Shown piece by piece: positions 55,491-64,000 of a stretch of DNA of 64,000 nt. This DNA comes from Bacteroidota bacterium. Its GTDB lineage: Bacteria > Bacteroidota > Bacteroidia > Chitinophagales > BACL12. The first letter of the stretch is position 1. Every line of letters begins with the position of its first letter. The translations under genes and the position numbers were made by a program. The stretch spans positions 310,001 through 374,000 of the forward strand of contig JADKEK010000002.1 in the NCBI GenBank assembly GCA_016718035.1, written 5' to 3'. The notes under the pieces are model-generated. The model saw only the letters and a list, made by a program, of their open reading frames with translations. It searched no databases and was not told where the DNA came from.

Positions 55491-57996
55491 AATGGGCATT
55501 TGGGCTAAATATAACTGTCGCCTCATTGGCGTTGATATAGAAGCCATTGACCGCGCCGAAAATCGCGAGTTGTTCAGACAGTTGATGGTGGAATTAGGTA
55601 TTTCGGTGGCGAAAAGTCATGTTGCTAACTCGTTTTTAGAAGGAAAAGAATTTGCCCAGCAAATCGGATTCCCACTGGTTATTCGCCCATCGTTTACACT
55701 TGGTGGAACAGGTGGTGGCTTTGTTCAGCATAAAGATGAGCTGGATGCCGCTCTAATGCGAGGTTTAACCGCTTCACCAACGCATGAGGTTTTGGTAGAA
55801 AAGGCTGTATTAGGCTGGAAAGAATTTGAATTAGAATTATTACGTGATGCTGCCGACAATGTGGTAATTATTTGTGTGGTGGAAAATCTCGACCCTATGG
55901 GTGTGCATACCGGCGACTCGATAACCGTGGCTCCGGCAATGACTTTGAGCGATACCTGTTACCAGGAAATGCGTAATCTTTCGATAAAAATGATGCGCGC
56001 CATGGGCAATTTTGCAGGTGGATGTAATGTGCAGTTTGCCCAGGATCCTTATACAGAAGAATTAATTGCGATTGAAATTAATCCGCGCGTTTCCCGTTCA
56101 TCGGCTTTGGCATCAAAAGCTACAGGTTATCCGATTGCAAAAATTGCTGCTAAACTCGCAATTGGTTACCGCTTAGATGAATTGAGTAATCAGATTACAA
56201 AATCTACCTCTGCTTATTTTGAACCGGCTTTGGATTATGTGGTAGTAAAAATGCCGCGCTGGAATTTTGATAAATTTCCGGGTGCTGATGATACATTAGG
56301 ATTACAAATGAAAAGTGTTGGTGAAGTAATGAGTATAGGCCGCAGTTTTCAAGAAGCATTACAAAAAGCTTGTCAAAGTTTAGAAAATAATAAAATTGGT
56401 CTCGGTGGTGAAAAAGGTTTTTACAAATCGAGTCAGGAAATTATTGACAGTTTAGCGAAACCACATTGGGACCGTATATTTAATATTAAAAAAGCGATGG
56501 ACTTAGGTGTGCCTGTACGCACCATTCACAATCAAAGTTTAATTGACCCATGGTTTTTGATGCAAATTCAGGAACTAGTGAAAATTGAAAAAGAAGTTCG
56601 CCGTTATCAGTTAAATAATATTCCTCATAAATTATTGCTCACCTTAAAACAAAAAGGGTATAGCGATTTACAAATTGCAAATAATTTAGGCAATTGCACT
56701 GAAGAAGAAGTATATAACCACCGACGCAGTTTAGGTATTAAACGCACTTACAAATTAGTTGATACTTGTGCTGCAGAATTTGAAGCAAAAACTCCTTACT
56801 ACTACTCTACTTTTGAAGATGAAAATGAAAGTGTTCGCAGCGAAAAGAAAAAAGTAATTGTTTTAGGTTCAGGACCTAACCGCATTGGTCAGGGTATTGA
56901 ATTTGATTACTGTTGTGTGCATGGTGTTTTAGCCATTAAAGAAAGCGGTTATGAAGCGATCATGGTAAATTGTAATCCTGAAACTGTTTCAACCGATTTT
57001 GATATTGCAGATAAATTATATTTTGAACCGGTGTTCTGGGAACATTTATGGGAATTAATTGAACATGAACAACCGGAAGGTGTAATAGTGCAGTTGGGCG
57101 GACAAACTGCTTTAAAATTGGCTAAACAATTACACGAAAAAGGAATTAAAATAATAGGCACCAGTTACGATAATATGGATATTGCTGAAGATCGCGGAAG
57201 ATTTTCTGATTTATTAAAAGAATTAGGTATTCCTTATCCTGAATATGGCGCAGCAACAACTGTTGAAGAAGCAACAGAAGTAGCACATCGCATTGGTTAT
57301 CCGGTATTGGTGCGTCCAAGTTATGTATTGGGCGGACAGCGTATGCGAATTGTAATTAACGATGAAGAATTAGAGCGAAGTGTAATAGGAATTTTAAAAC
57401 ACTTTCCGGACAACCGTATATTAATTGACCATTTCCTTGACCGTGCTGAAGAAGCTGAAATTGATGCTATTTGTGATGGCACTGATGTTCACGTAATGGG
57501 TATTATGGAACATATTGAGCCGGCAGGTATTCACAGTGGTGATTCAAGTGCGGTATTACCTCCATTCCATTTAAGCGCACATGTTATTGCACAAATGGAA
57601 GATTACACGACAAAAATTGCACATGCTTTAAATATTCGCGGATTAATTAATATTCAGTTCGCAATTAAAAATGAAAAAGTATATGTAATTGAAGCCAACC
57701 CACGTGCTTCGCGAACTACACCATTTATTGCAAAAGCATATCAAATACCTTATTTGAATGTGGCAACAAAAGTGATGTTAGGCGTTAAAAAATTATCAGA
57801 CTTTACTTACGATAAAAAATTAACCGGTTATGCAATTAAAGAACCAGTTTTCAGTTTCGAAAAATTCCCGAATGTAAATAAGGAATTAGGACCTGAAATG
57901 AAATCGACCGGTGAAGCCATTCGTTTTATTGCCGACTTAACCGACCCTGCTTTCAGAGAAATGTATTCGAAGAAGAGCATGTATTTGAGCAGGTAA
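55384..57996 (+). CDS. carB: Carbamoyl-phosphate synthase large subunit, main segment
   Basis: From KILVENIEKG on, the frame covers the rest of the first carboxyphosphate half (GFPLVIRPSFTLGGTGGG, EINPRVSRSSALASKATGYP), the oligomerisation domain (about 370-510 here) and the second carbamoyl-phosphate half (SGPNRIGQGIEFDYCCVHG, RPSYVLGGQRM, IEANPRASRTTPFIAKA). The C-terminus MYSKKSMYLSR is that of short Bacteroidota CarB proteins without the allosteric MGS-like domain. Repaired total is about 943 residues. CarB makes carbamoyl phosphate from bicarbonate, glutamine nitrogen and two ATP for arginine and pyrimidines. As printed it begins inside the gene and would lack the first 75 residues. Confidence 0.92.
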   Translation: MRKILVENIEKGTPIDAVLPTMGGQTALNLAKEAFEMGIWAKYNCRLIGVDIEAIDRAENRELFRQLMVELGISVAKSHVANSFLEGKEFAQQIGFPLVIRPSFTLGGTGGGFVQHKDELDAALMRGLTASPTHEVLVEKAVLGWKEFELELLRDAADNVVIICVVENLDPMGVHTGDSITVAPAMTLSDTCYQEMRNLSIKMMRAMGNFAGGCNVQFAQDPYTEELIAIEINPRVSRSSALASKATGYPIAKIAAKLAIGYRLDELSNQITKSTSAYFEPALDYVVVKMPRWNFDKFPGADDTLGLQMKSVGEVMSIGRSFQEALQKACQSLENNKIGLGGEKGFYKSSQEIIDSLAKPHWDRIFNIKKAMDLGVPVRTIHNQSLIDPWFLMQIQELVKIEKEVRRYQLNNIPHKLLLTLKQKGYSDLQIANNLGNCTEEEVYNHRRSLGIKRTYKLVDTCAAEFEAKTPYYYSTFEDENESVRSEKKKVIVLGSGPNRIGQGIEFDYCCVHGVLAIKESGYEAIMVNCNPETVSTDFDIADKLYFEPVFWEHLWELIEHEQPEGVIVQLGGQTALKLAKQLHEKGIKIIGTSYDNMDIAEDRGRFSDLLKELGIPYPEYGAATTVEEATEVAHRIGYPVLVRPSYVLGGQRMRIVINDEELERSVIGILKHFPDNRILIDHFLDRAEEAEIDAICDGTDVHVMGIMEHIEPAGIHSGDSSAVLPPFHLSAHVIAQMEDYTTKIAHALNIRGLINIQFAIKNEKVYVIEANPRASRTTPFIAKAYQIPYLNVATKVMLGVKKLSDFTYDKKLTGYAIKEPVFSFEKFPNVNKELGPEMKSTGEAIRFIADLTDPAFREMYSKKSMYLSR

Positions 57997-58130
57997 GAGG
58001 GATGAGGGATGAGTAATGAGTAATGAGCGGTTTTATCGTAGCTTGACATTTAATGTTTTTCATTACGATTTTTTCAAAACCAGTCGCAAATCCTTTATGT
58101 AAGGGCGGATGCAATTCGCCCCTACAACAA
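57997..58130. repeat. Intergenic repeat with REP hairpin after carB
   Basis: Starts with a low-complexity GAGGGATGAGGGATGAGTAA string directly after the stop codon, then the hairpin GGGCGGATGCAATTCGCCC (58103-58121) and CTAC. The same two parts occur at 24332-24570. No gene is seen between 57997 and 58340; a weak TATCTTTA box at 58312 precedes the next gene. Confidence 0.65.
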
Positions 58131-58340
58131 AAAAATGCGGCATGGCTTATATTAAGTGCCTTCGAGCAACTTTGCGTTTCTTTTATTCTTTGAGGTGAAA
58201 AAAGTATTTATGAAGTGTTATAACTTTTGAACCTTAAGATTTACTTGCCAATTATTAAAACCACTTCCAATTCTGCTACAGTTCAATGAATACCAATTCA
58301 GGATTGATTATTATCTTTACAGTCAATAAAACAGTTAGGT

Positions 58341-58529
58341 ATGTCTGATATATTTTGGATAATATTAATCTTAGGACTTTATTGGTATATTATCAGACCG
58401 ATGATGCAAGGAATATTGGAGCAAAATAAGTCGGCATCATCCGGCAGGCAGCAATCACCTTCTACCCCCAAAAAACAGCAGTCTGAAAAACGCGATGGTG
58501 AGTATGTAGATTATGAGGAAATAAAATAA
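58341..58529 (+). CDS. Small membrane protein, DUF4834-like
   Basis: 62 residues: one N-terminal membrane helix (IFWIILILGLYWYIIRPMM), then a polar lysine- and serine-rich linker and an acidic end GEYVDYEEIK. This helix-linker-DYEE layout is that of DUF4834, a family confined to Bacteroidota. Function unknown. Its stop codon abuts the end of the convergent GT25 gene. Confidence 0.72.
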   Translation: MSDIFWIILILGLYWYIIRPMMQGILEQNKSASSGRQQSPSTPKKQQSEKRDGEYVDYEEIK

Positions 58530-59246
58530 TTACCTCAACCCCCACAATATTTTTTTATACCAGCGTTGCAAATAAAACGAGCTAATTCTAAAATAATTGG
58601 TACGTCTGTTACTGATGGTGGAATCCAACCTGCCACTTATACTACCCTGAATAGCAATAGTAGGATGTATCCAAAACATATTAATTATTTGTTTATTGAT
58701 ACAATTGTTATGATACCAGTCAATTGCCTGATCAGTTTTGTTTTGTGCCAAATCCGCTAACATATTACTTGCCGCTTTGTAATCCACCAAATAAGCTCCG
58801 GCCATTCTACCTCGCGAGTTGGGATATAACAAAGTTCCTTTTTTCCTTTTACTGCCCTTTACATATCGCAAGCTGGTTTCCTCCAGGCTTATGATATAAT
58901 TTTCTAGTTGCCTGGTTTTTATTTCAGACTTACATTGCTGCAGCTTTTCAGAAAAATGTTTATCCAGATAAATATCATCCTCGAAAATTATGGCTTCAGG
59001 TAACTCCAACCTCACAATTTCTTCATAGGCTTTGATGTGTTTATATGCGCATGAACTGGCATTACTTACTACGGCCATTTTACCGGTAAAATAGTTAGCC
59101 AATATTCCAGAATTCAACTCGTGTTTATCGCCTTCTAATATAAACTCAGCAGACAAGTTGGCTTTAACCAATTCTTGTTGCATATGTTTTAATCTGTGGT
59201 CAACACCTTTTACGTGAATTACAAAAACATGCATATTATTAATCAA
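58530..59246 (-). CDS. GT25-family glycosyltransferase
   Basis: 238 residues. N-terminal FVIHVKGVDHRLKHMQQEL, acceptor region ASSCAYKHIKAYEEIV and the donor/metal motif AIIFEDDIYLDK match GT25 enzymes that modify lipooligosaccharide. The homologous part starts at about residue 5 (MHVFVIHV). Acts in the cytoplasm on lipid-linked saccharide. The neighbours give no pathway context. Confidence 0.85.
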   Translation of the reverse strand: MINNMHVFVIHVKGVDHRLKHMQQELVKANLSAEFILEGDKHELNSGILANYFTGKMAVVSNASSCAYKHIKAYEEIVRLELPEAIIFEDDIYLDKHFSEKLQQCKSEIKTRQLENYIISLEETSLRYVKGSKRKKGTLLYPNSRGRMAGAYLVDYKAASNMLADLAQNKTDQAIDWYHNNCINKQIINMFWIHPTIAIQGSISGRLDSTISNRRTNYFRISSFYLQRWYKKILWGLR

Positions 59247-59429
59247 AAGTAATTGTAAAACTTACCCATTTAAATCGTTAATCCTTATTAAACTTTCCTT
59301 TAAGCTGGCTGCATTAAAGTTGATTTCATGCTTTTAACAAGATAAATTGTAACAATGCAAACAGTTTACTAAGATATACATTTGTTTCAAATACATGTAT
59401 AGATGCAGCATAAAAGCAAAACCTGCAAT

Positions 59430-59464
59430 AAAAAAGCCGAAACAGTTCACATGTTTCGGCTTTA
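59430..59464 (-). terminator. Rho-independent terminator of the small outer-membrane protein gene
   Basis: On the minus strand AGCCGAAACA pairs with TGTTTCGGCT and is followed by six T residues. It lies about 20 bases beyond the stop codon at 59482. Confidence 0.82.
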
Positions 59465-59481
59465 AATAGTTTGAGTTAACA

Positions 59482-60063
59482 TCAAAGTTTTAAAGTAACA
59501 CCTAATTTTATCCAGGCAACATCATAACCTAGTTCAGCGTATGCTGCCAAGTTATCGGTCAGGAAATATTTTGCGCCTGCACAAATACCCCCATAAATGT
59601 TTAAGTTCGTAGAACTTGTATTTGACTCCCCTGCTACTGGTGAATTTGAATCGAAAGTGTATTGTTGAACAACAATTCCGGCATTAAAAACACCATAAAC
59701 ATCCAGCTTGTCTATGTCAAGGTAAGCGTGATACGTACCACGGCCACCAATCACAACGTCTTTCCAGCTTGCCTTATCAGAATAACCAAAATAGTTATAT
59801 TCATAAGAAGTTGCTTTATATCCTATTAGACCACCAATACCAAGTGTTCCAGGACCTAAATCATCCATGTAGCCATAGTCAATAGAAAAAATTAATAGTG
59901 GTGTAGTTGTGTAATCTCCGAATGTGGTATAAGATAAATACCCGCCAACTCCTAAGCCTAAATTAACATTGTAATTTCCAGCCATAAATTCCTGTGCGTG
60001 TGTTTTGTTGGTTGAAGCGGCCATTATTATGGTAGCAACAACAAGTAACAATTTGTTTTTCAT
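59482..60063 (-). CDS. Outer-membrane beta-barrel protein (OmpW/OMP_b-brl-like)
   Basis: 193 residues from the ATG at 60063, chosen because it begins a clean signal peptide (MKNKLLLVVATIIMAASTNK, cleavage after HAQ) and because the promoter box at 60082 leaves no room for the longer frame from 60126. Eight or so amphipathic strands (NVNLGLGVGGYLSY, LGIGGLIGYKA, VYGVFNAGIVVQQY, LNIYGGICAGAKYF, AAYAELGYDVAWIKLGVTLKL). The pattern is that of small porin-like outer-membrane proteins of Bacteroidota. Function unknown. Confidence 0.8.
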   Translation of the reverse strand: MKNKLLLVVATIIMAASTNKTHAQEFMAGNYNVNLGLGVGGYLSYTTFGDYTTTPLLIFSIDYGYMDDLGPGTLGIGGLIGYKATSYEYNYFGYSDKASWKDVVIGGRGTYHAYLDIDKLDVYGVFNAGIVVQQYTFDSNSPVAGESNTSSTNLNIYGGICAGAKYFLTDNLAAYAELGYDVAWIKLGVTLKL

Positions 60064-60081
60064 AAATTTTAGTTTCAAGTG

Positions 60082-60089
60082 CAAAGTTA
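60082..60089 (-). promoter_or_regulatory. -7 promoter box of the small outer-membrane protein gene
   Basis: On the minus strand TAACTTTG followed by CA fits the TAnnTTTG box and lies 18 bases before the ATG at 60063. Confidence 0.5.
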
Positions 60090-60315
60090 TTACCCGCAGA
60101 TAAGGAAAAGAGTGATTTTTATCCACAAAATATAATTTTTCGTCAAATTATTTTTTCGTTTTTCTACTATTTAATACAGACATTAAATTGCGATAATCGC
60201 GAAAAATAGATGTAACCTTTCTAGGAGTTGCAAAAAATGCAAATGAAATAAAAATTACTTGCAAAAAGCCGTTTCAACAGCAGTATCCATACCTACACCT
60301 TTGTTAAAAAAAAGT

Positions 60316-61404
60316 ATGTCCGCAAAACCAAAGTATGCCAATGCCAATAATGAAGAAAAAATATTTATTGAAACATTGCGTAAAAATGTAAATCAGTACT
60401 TTAAAATTCACCAATTGCCTAAACACGCAGGCAATAAGTTGCTTTTTAGAGCGTTGTTTTTAATGGTGTTATTATTGATTATCAGGATATTAGCACTTAT
60501 TTCCAGCGAAAAAATCGGCTTGTTTTATTTCAGCTACGTGTTAACAGGAATTATTGCTTTACCTATCATCCTAAACATTGGTCATGACGCTGTCCATAAT
60601 AACTTTTCAGGCAAACCGATTGTCAACAAGCTGGGTTCCGGGGTATTTTATCTGTTTGGCACCAGCACTTACTTCTGGAAACTCAGGCATATTCATGCCC
60701 ACCATGCCTTCACTAATGTACCTGGTTGGGACCTGGATATTTCGCAGTCTAACATCATTCGCCTACACGATCAACAGGCACGCAAACCGTTTCACCGGTT
60801 TCAATATTTATACATGCCCTTTTTATTCAGCGTTTATACATTGAACTGGTTTTTTTACCGAGACATTAAAGACATTTTCGGCCACAAATTCGGTAATAAA
60901 ACAATTGACAAACACGCTCCCGCACAAATTGTATTATTGATTGTTTCGAAATTATTTTTCCTTTTTTACATGCTGGTTGTTCCTGTTGTATTTCAGCATG
61001 TTGACTTACAAGTTACATTGCTTGCTTTTTTACTATTTAATTTAAGTGCAGGTTTAACGGTAACATTGGCATTGGTAAGTACACATGTGGGTGAAAATCA
61101 GGAATTTGTAGCAATGGAAAACTACAATTTACCCTATTCATGGGAAATACACCAATTACAAACTACTGCAGATTTCGCAACAGGTAATAAATTCATCACC
61201 TGGTTTTTTGGTGGGTTTAATCACCATGTTGCCCATCATATTTTTCCAGGCATTTCACATATACATTATGAGGCCGTTACACCAATTATAAAACAAACAA
61301 CCGCTGCATTTGGGATTACCTACCACGAATCTCCAACGTTACTTACCGCTATACGTGAGCACTTTACTTTGCTCAAAATAAAAGGTTTAAAAGAAGAATT
61401 TTAA
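60316..61404 (+). CDS. Membrane fatty-acid desaturase
   Basis: 362 residues from the ATG at 60316. Three histidine boxes bind the di-iron centre: HDAVH (about residue 97), HIHAHH (about 134) and HHVAHH (about 314). Membrane helices lie between (LFLMVLLLIIRILALI, YVLTGIIALPIILNIG, LLAFLLFNLSAGLTVTLAL). The N-terminal layout is that of acyl-CoA or acyl-lipid delta desaturases. It introduces cis double bonds in fatty acids of membrane lipids; the position of the bond is not predictable. A gene of a GNAT-like protein follows 15 bases later and may be co-transcribed. Confidence 0.9.
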   Translation: MSAKPKYANANNEEKIFIETLRKNVNQYFKIHQLPKHAGNKLLFRALFLMVLLLIIRILALISSEKIGLFYFSYVLTGIIALPIILNIGHDAVHNNFSGKPIVNKLGSGVFYLFGTSTYFWKLRHIHAHHAFTNVPGWDLDISQSNIIRLHDQQARKPFHRFQYLYMPFLFSVYTLNWFFYRDIKDIFGHKFGNKTIDKHAPAQIVLLIVSKLFFLFYMLVVPVVFQHVDLQVTLLAFLLFNLSAGLTVTLALVSTHVGENQEFVAMENYNLPYSWEIHQLQTTADFATGNKFITWFFGGFNHHVAHHIFPGISHIHYEAVTPIIKQTTAAFGITYHESPTLLTAIREHFTLLKIKGLKEEF

Positions 61405-61419
61405 TAAAATCAAATAACT

Positions 61420-62013
61420 ATGAGAATAGCAACTATTGCCGACAGAGCAACAGTAGTAAACATTATTGTTGCCATGTTTAAACACAACCCCACCATACAA
61501 TTTATGGTAAAAAACGATAACAAGACGAATAAAAGAATAACAGCTATTGCTGAATATGCCTTCGACTTTGCAGTTGCTCGTGACGGGGTATATATTTCTG
61601 ACAACAACAAAGGTGTTGCCATTTGTTACCAATATAATTTAAAATCATTCACACTAAAGGATATTGGCCTCATGATTAAAATGGTATTCAAAGCCATACA
61701 TATCAGCAAATTGTTCCAGATTTTTCTCCACGATAATTTTATCAAATCGCAGCGTCCTGTAGATGGGAATTATTATTATTTCTGGTTTTTTGGTGTGCTA
61801 GCAGAAGAACAGCCCAAAATTTCGGCAAGAGATTTAACTATTGCATTATTTGAAAAAGCCAAAATACAACGCATTCCCATTTATGCAGAAACTACACTTG
61901 AAAAAAATAAAAAAGTGTACGAACGATTTGGGTTTAAAGTATATAAAACATGGATAAATCAAACCAATGGAATTCAGGTTTGGTTTATGTGCCGCGATTT
62001 TCGAATGGCCTAA
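61420..62013 (+). CDS. GNAT-like acetyltransferase
   Basis: 197 residues. The fold is suggested by the N-terminal RIATIADRATVVNIIVAMFK, the central strands GVYISDNNKGVAICYQYN and YFWFFGVLAEEQ, and the C-terminal ARDLTIALFEKAKIQRIPIYAETTLEKNKKVYERFGFKVYK, the typical end of a GNAT domain. The acetyl-CoA loop is degenerate. Directly downstream of the desaturase gene. Confidence 0.7.
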   Translation: MRIATIADRATVVNIIVAMFKHNPTIQFMVKNDNKTNKRITAIAEYAFDFAVARDGVYISDNNKGVAICYQYNLKSFTLKDIGLMIKMVFKAIHISKLFQIFLHDNFIKSQRPVDGNYYYFWFFGVLAEEQPKISARDLTIALFEKAKIQRIPIYAETTLEKNKKVYERFGFKVYKTWINQTNGIQVWFMCRDFRMA

Positions 62014-62040
62014 AATTAAATCCGAAACTATAGCAGCCTG

Positions 62041-62334
62041 TTATTTAAACAGGTTGCCTACTTTTTCTTTAATATTTTTAGCAGCTTCTTCCGTTTTTTC
62101 AGCTACATCTTTTAGTACTTCTTGTGATTTTTCTTTGGCTTCAACGGCTGCATCCATAAATGTTTCTTTCAAACTATCTGAAAATTTTTCGCCATTAAGC
62201 ATATTGTCAATTTGACTATGTAATGTTTTTGGCATTTTAGATTTCAGATATTCAGCAACTGTAGATATACTATTTTTTGCCTGCTCTTCGCTAATGCCGG
62301 CTTTTGATGTAACTTGTTCGATTAGTTCTTTCAT
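62041..62334 (-). CDS. Small helical hypothetical protein
   Basis: 97 residues. The first half, GISEEQAKNSISTVAEYLKSKMP, has the look of a small helical DUF2267/DUF937-like domain; the second half is charged and amphipathic (EAKEKSQEVLKDVAEKTEEA), probably a coiled coil. No signal peptide. No family can be named with confidence. Promoter and partners unknown. Confidence 0.65.
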   Translation of the reverse strand: MKELIEQVTSKAGISEEQAKNSISTVAEYLKSKMPKTLHSQIDNMLNGEKFSDSLKETFMDAAVEAKEKSQEVLKDVAEKTEEAAKNIKEKVGNLFK

Positions 62335-62437
62335 TGTAGTTGTTTTGTTGATTTAACAACAAAATTAAAGGTAAAATAGTTCCACATTAAAATCGCCTCA
62401 TTTTCAATTTGTTGCGAAATATTTTCCCTTGTAACGC

Positions 62438-62474
62438 AAAAAAAACCGGAAGTCCAACAACTGCACTTCCGGTT
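62438..62474 (-). terminator. Rho-independent terminator of fumC
   Basis: On the minus strand AACCGGAAGT pairs with ACTTCCGGTT over an 11-base loop and is followed by a run of eight T residues. It lies about 20 bases after the stop codon at 62495. Confidence 0.85.
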
Positions 62475-62494
62475 TAAGCAATACTTTCTAAAAT

Positions 62495-63892
62495 TTAAAT
62501 TTTCCCTACCATGTTCATAGGAATCACCCATTCATCAAATTGTTCAGGGGTGAGATAACCTAACTCAACAGCAACTTGTTTTAACGTTTTGTTTTGTTTG
62601 TGTGCTGTTTGTGCAATTTCGGCTGCTTTATAATAACCAATTTTGGTATTTAATGCTGTTACCAACATCAAAGAATTGTCAACATGTTTTTTAATATTCG
62701 CTTCAATTGGCTCTATACCTACTGCACAATTATCGTTAAACGAAACACATGCATCACCAATTAAACGTGCGCTGTGTAAGAAATTATAAATCATTACAGG
62801 TTTAAATACATTTAATTCGAAATGACCTGTAGCGCCGCCGATATTAATAGCAACATCATTTCCCATTACCTGAGCAGCAACCATTGTGAGCGCTTCACAC
62901 TGTGTTGGATTTACTTTACCCGGCATAATTGATGAGCCAGGTTCGTTATCCGGAATATGAATTTCTCCAATTCCACTGCGTGGTCCACTCGACAACATAC
63001 GAATATCGTTCGCGATTTTCATCAACGAAACGGCAACTGTTTTTAATGCGCCGTGTGCTTCAACTATAGCATCGTGAGCAGCTAAAGCTTCAAATTTATT
63101 TTCAGCAGTTATAAATGGCAATCCTGTTAATGTTGCGATATTTTTTGCCACTAATTCGGCATATCCATCCGGTGTATTAATTCCTGTCCCTACTGCGGTG
63201 CCACCTAAAGCCAGTTCGCTTAGATGTTCCAATGTATTTTTAATAGCTTTTAATCCGTGATTGAGTTGAGAAACATAACCACTCATTTCCTGACCAAGCG
63301 TTAATGGTGTGGCATCCATAAAATGGGTGCGACCAATTTTAACCACGTGCATAAATGCTTTTGATTTCGCATCTAATGTATCACGTAATTTTTCAATGCC
63401 GGGAATGGTATTTTCAATTAATATTTTATACGCAGCAATATGCATTGCCGTTGGGAAAGTATCGTTGGATGATTGCGATTTATTTACATCATCGTTAGGA
63501 TGAATAGATTTTTTCTCATCCATTAAATCGCCACCCATCATCACATGTCCGCGATATGCAACAACTTCATTTACGTTCATATTACTTTGTGTACCTGAAC
63601 CGGTTTGCCAAACAACCAATGGAAATTGGTCAGTTAATTTTCCGGCTAAGATTTCATCACAAACTTTTCCGATGATATCGCATTTATCTTTATCTAAAAC
63701 TCCTAATTGATGATTGGTTAATGCCGCAGCCTTTTTTAAATAAGCGAAGGCAGCAATAATTTCTTTAGGCATTTTATTAATATCCTGAGCAATAGGAAAA
63801 TTCATGATAGAACGCTGAGTTTGTGCGCCCCAATATACATCGGCGGGAACTTCAACCACGCCCATGGTGTCTTTTTCTTTACGATAGTTCAT
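62495..63892 (-). CDS. fumC: Class II fumarate hydratase
   Basis: 465 residues, the normal FumC length. Family signature GSSIMPGKVNPTQCE near residue 317, with the substrate motifs SGTQSNMNVNE, SSNDTFPTAMH and KIGRTHFMDATPLTLGQE, including the catalytic histidine. It interconverts fumarate and malate in the TCA cycle as an oxygen-stable homotetramer. The start MNYRKEKDTMGVVEVP is the family N-terminus. It follows frr on the same strand after 36 bases. Confidence 0.96.
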   Translation of the reverse strand: MNYRKEKDTMGVVEVPADVYWGAQTQRSIMNFPIAQDINKMPKEIIAAFAYLKKAAALTNHQLGVLDKDKCDIIGKVCDEILAGKLTDQFPLVVWQTGSGTQSNMNVNEVVAYRGHVMMGGDLMDEKKSIHPNDDVNKSQSSNDTFPTAMHIAAYKILIENTIPGIEKLRDTLDAKSKAFMHVVKIGRTHFMDATPLTLGQEMSGYVSQLNHGLKAIKNTLEHLSELALGGTAVGTGINTPDGYAELVAKNIATLTGLPFITAENKFEALAAHDAIVEAHGALKTVAVSLMKIANDIRMLSSGPRSGIGEIHIPDNEPGSSIMPGKVNPTQCEALTMVAAQVMGNDVAINIGGATGHFELNVFKPVMIYNFLHSARLIGDACVSFNDNCAVGIEPIEANIKKHVDNSLMLVTALNTKIGYYKAAEIAQTAHKQNKTLKQVAVELGYLTPEQFDEWVIPMNMVGKI

Positions 63893-63928
63893 AATTAAGC
63901 AATTAGCTGATTAGCAAATTAGCAAATG

Positions 63929-64000
63929 TTATACAGTCATTATTTCTTGTTCTTTTACTGCAAGATGTTTATCCACTTCAGCAATAAATTTATCGGTGAG
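63929..64000 (-). CDS. frr: Ribosome recycling factor, C-terminal end (partial)
   Basis: The last 23 codons and stop of a minus-strand gene entering from beyond the window: LTDKFIAEVDKHLAVKEQ and then EIMTV. This matches the conserved C-terminus of Frr, which with EF-G splits post-termination ribosomes. The stop is TAA at 63931-63929. Confidence 0.8.
   Translation of the reverse strand, partial: LTDKFIAEVDKHLAVKEQEIMTV

Overview
This window comes from an AT-rich member of the Bacteroidota, probably a free-living, polysaccharide-degrading species. The evidence is C-terminal type IX secretion (T9SS) sorting domains on secreted proteins, TAnnTTTG-type -7 promoter boxes, many signal-peptide lipoproteins, a short CarB without the C-terminal regulatory domain, a fused isobutyryl-CoA mutase (IcmF), a DUF4834 protein and families GH92, GH127, GH3 and GH16. 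No rRNA, tRNA, CRISPR array or prophage was seen.

Layout. 1-3.0 kb: the 3' part of icmF, broken by a one-base frameshift. 3.0-9.6 kb: two REP-associated (IS200-like/RAYT) transposase genes, each inside its own repeat family, either side of a 1019-aa T9SS protein built only of glucan-binding modules. 9.6-13.3 kb: a second non-catalytic glucan-binding T9SS protein, divergent from a Nudix-type regulator gene and an overlapping clan GH-A glycoside hydrolase gene. 13.3-13.8 kb: a 93-bp tandem repeat. 14-24 kb: minus-strand accessory genes (lipoprotein, serine hydrolase with TPR tail, GH127, GH92, GNAT, DUF3830, beta-propeller lipoprotein). 24.8-33.8 kb: a tightly packed plus-strand cluster of two outer-membrane barrels, two surface lipoproteins, a GH3 and a GH16, with no SusC or SusD gene. 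33.8-41.3 kb: a DUF3137 protein, a 125-bp tandem hairpin repeat, an Lrp/AsnC regulator, a membrane-anchored patatin, an S51 peptidase and rlmD. 41.7-48.8 kb: a T9SS protein and surface-polysaccharide genes (GT4, flippase, Wzz, ligase/polymerase). 48.8-54.6 kb: a minus-strand series (SpoIIE phosphatase, ABC permease, GT2, alpha/beta hydrolase, broken CHAP gene, broken hypothetical). 54.9-58 kb: a candidate structured RNA and carB, also frameshifted. 58.3-64 kb: small housekeeping and membrane genes, a fatty-acid desaturase, fumC and the end of frr.

The main biological story is a beta-glucan utilisation regulon. A 23-bp palindrome with arms CTTTTTGTAAT and ATTACAAAAAG occurs three times: before the 1019-aa glucan-binding protein, between the 486-aa glucan-binding protein and the Nudix regulator, and before the 24.8-33.8 kb cluster. 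Each copy lies 3-4 bases upstream of a -7-like box, in the right place for a repressor. The Nudix regulator, whose catalytic box is degenerate, is the obvious candidate to bind it. The regulon would combine secreted glucan-binding scaffolds, a clan GH-A hydrolase, a GH16 endo-enzyme, a GH3 glucosidase, two surface lipoproteins and two barrel proteins that may replace SusCD.

Four genes (icmF, carB, the CHAP gene and its upstream neighbour) carry indels. Because carB is normally essential for growth without supplements, sequencing or assembly errors are as likely as real decay.
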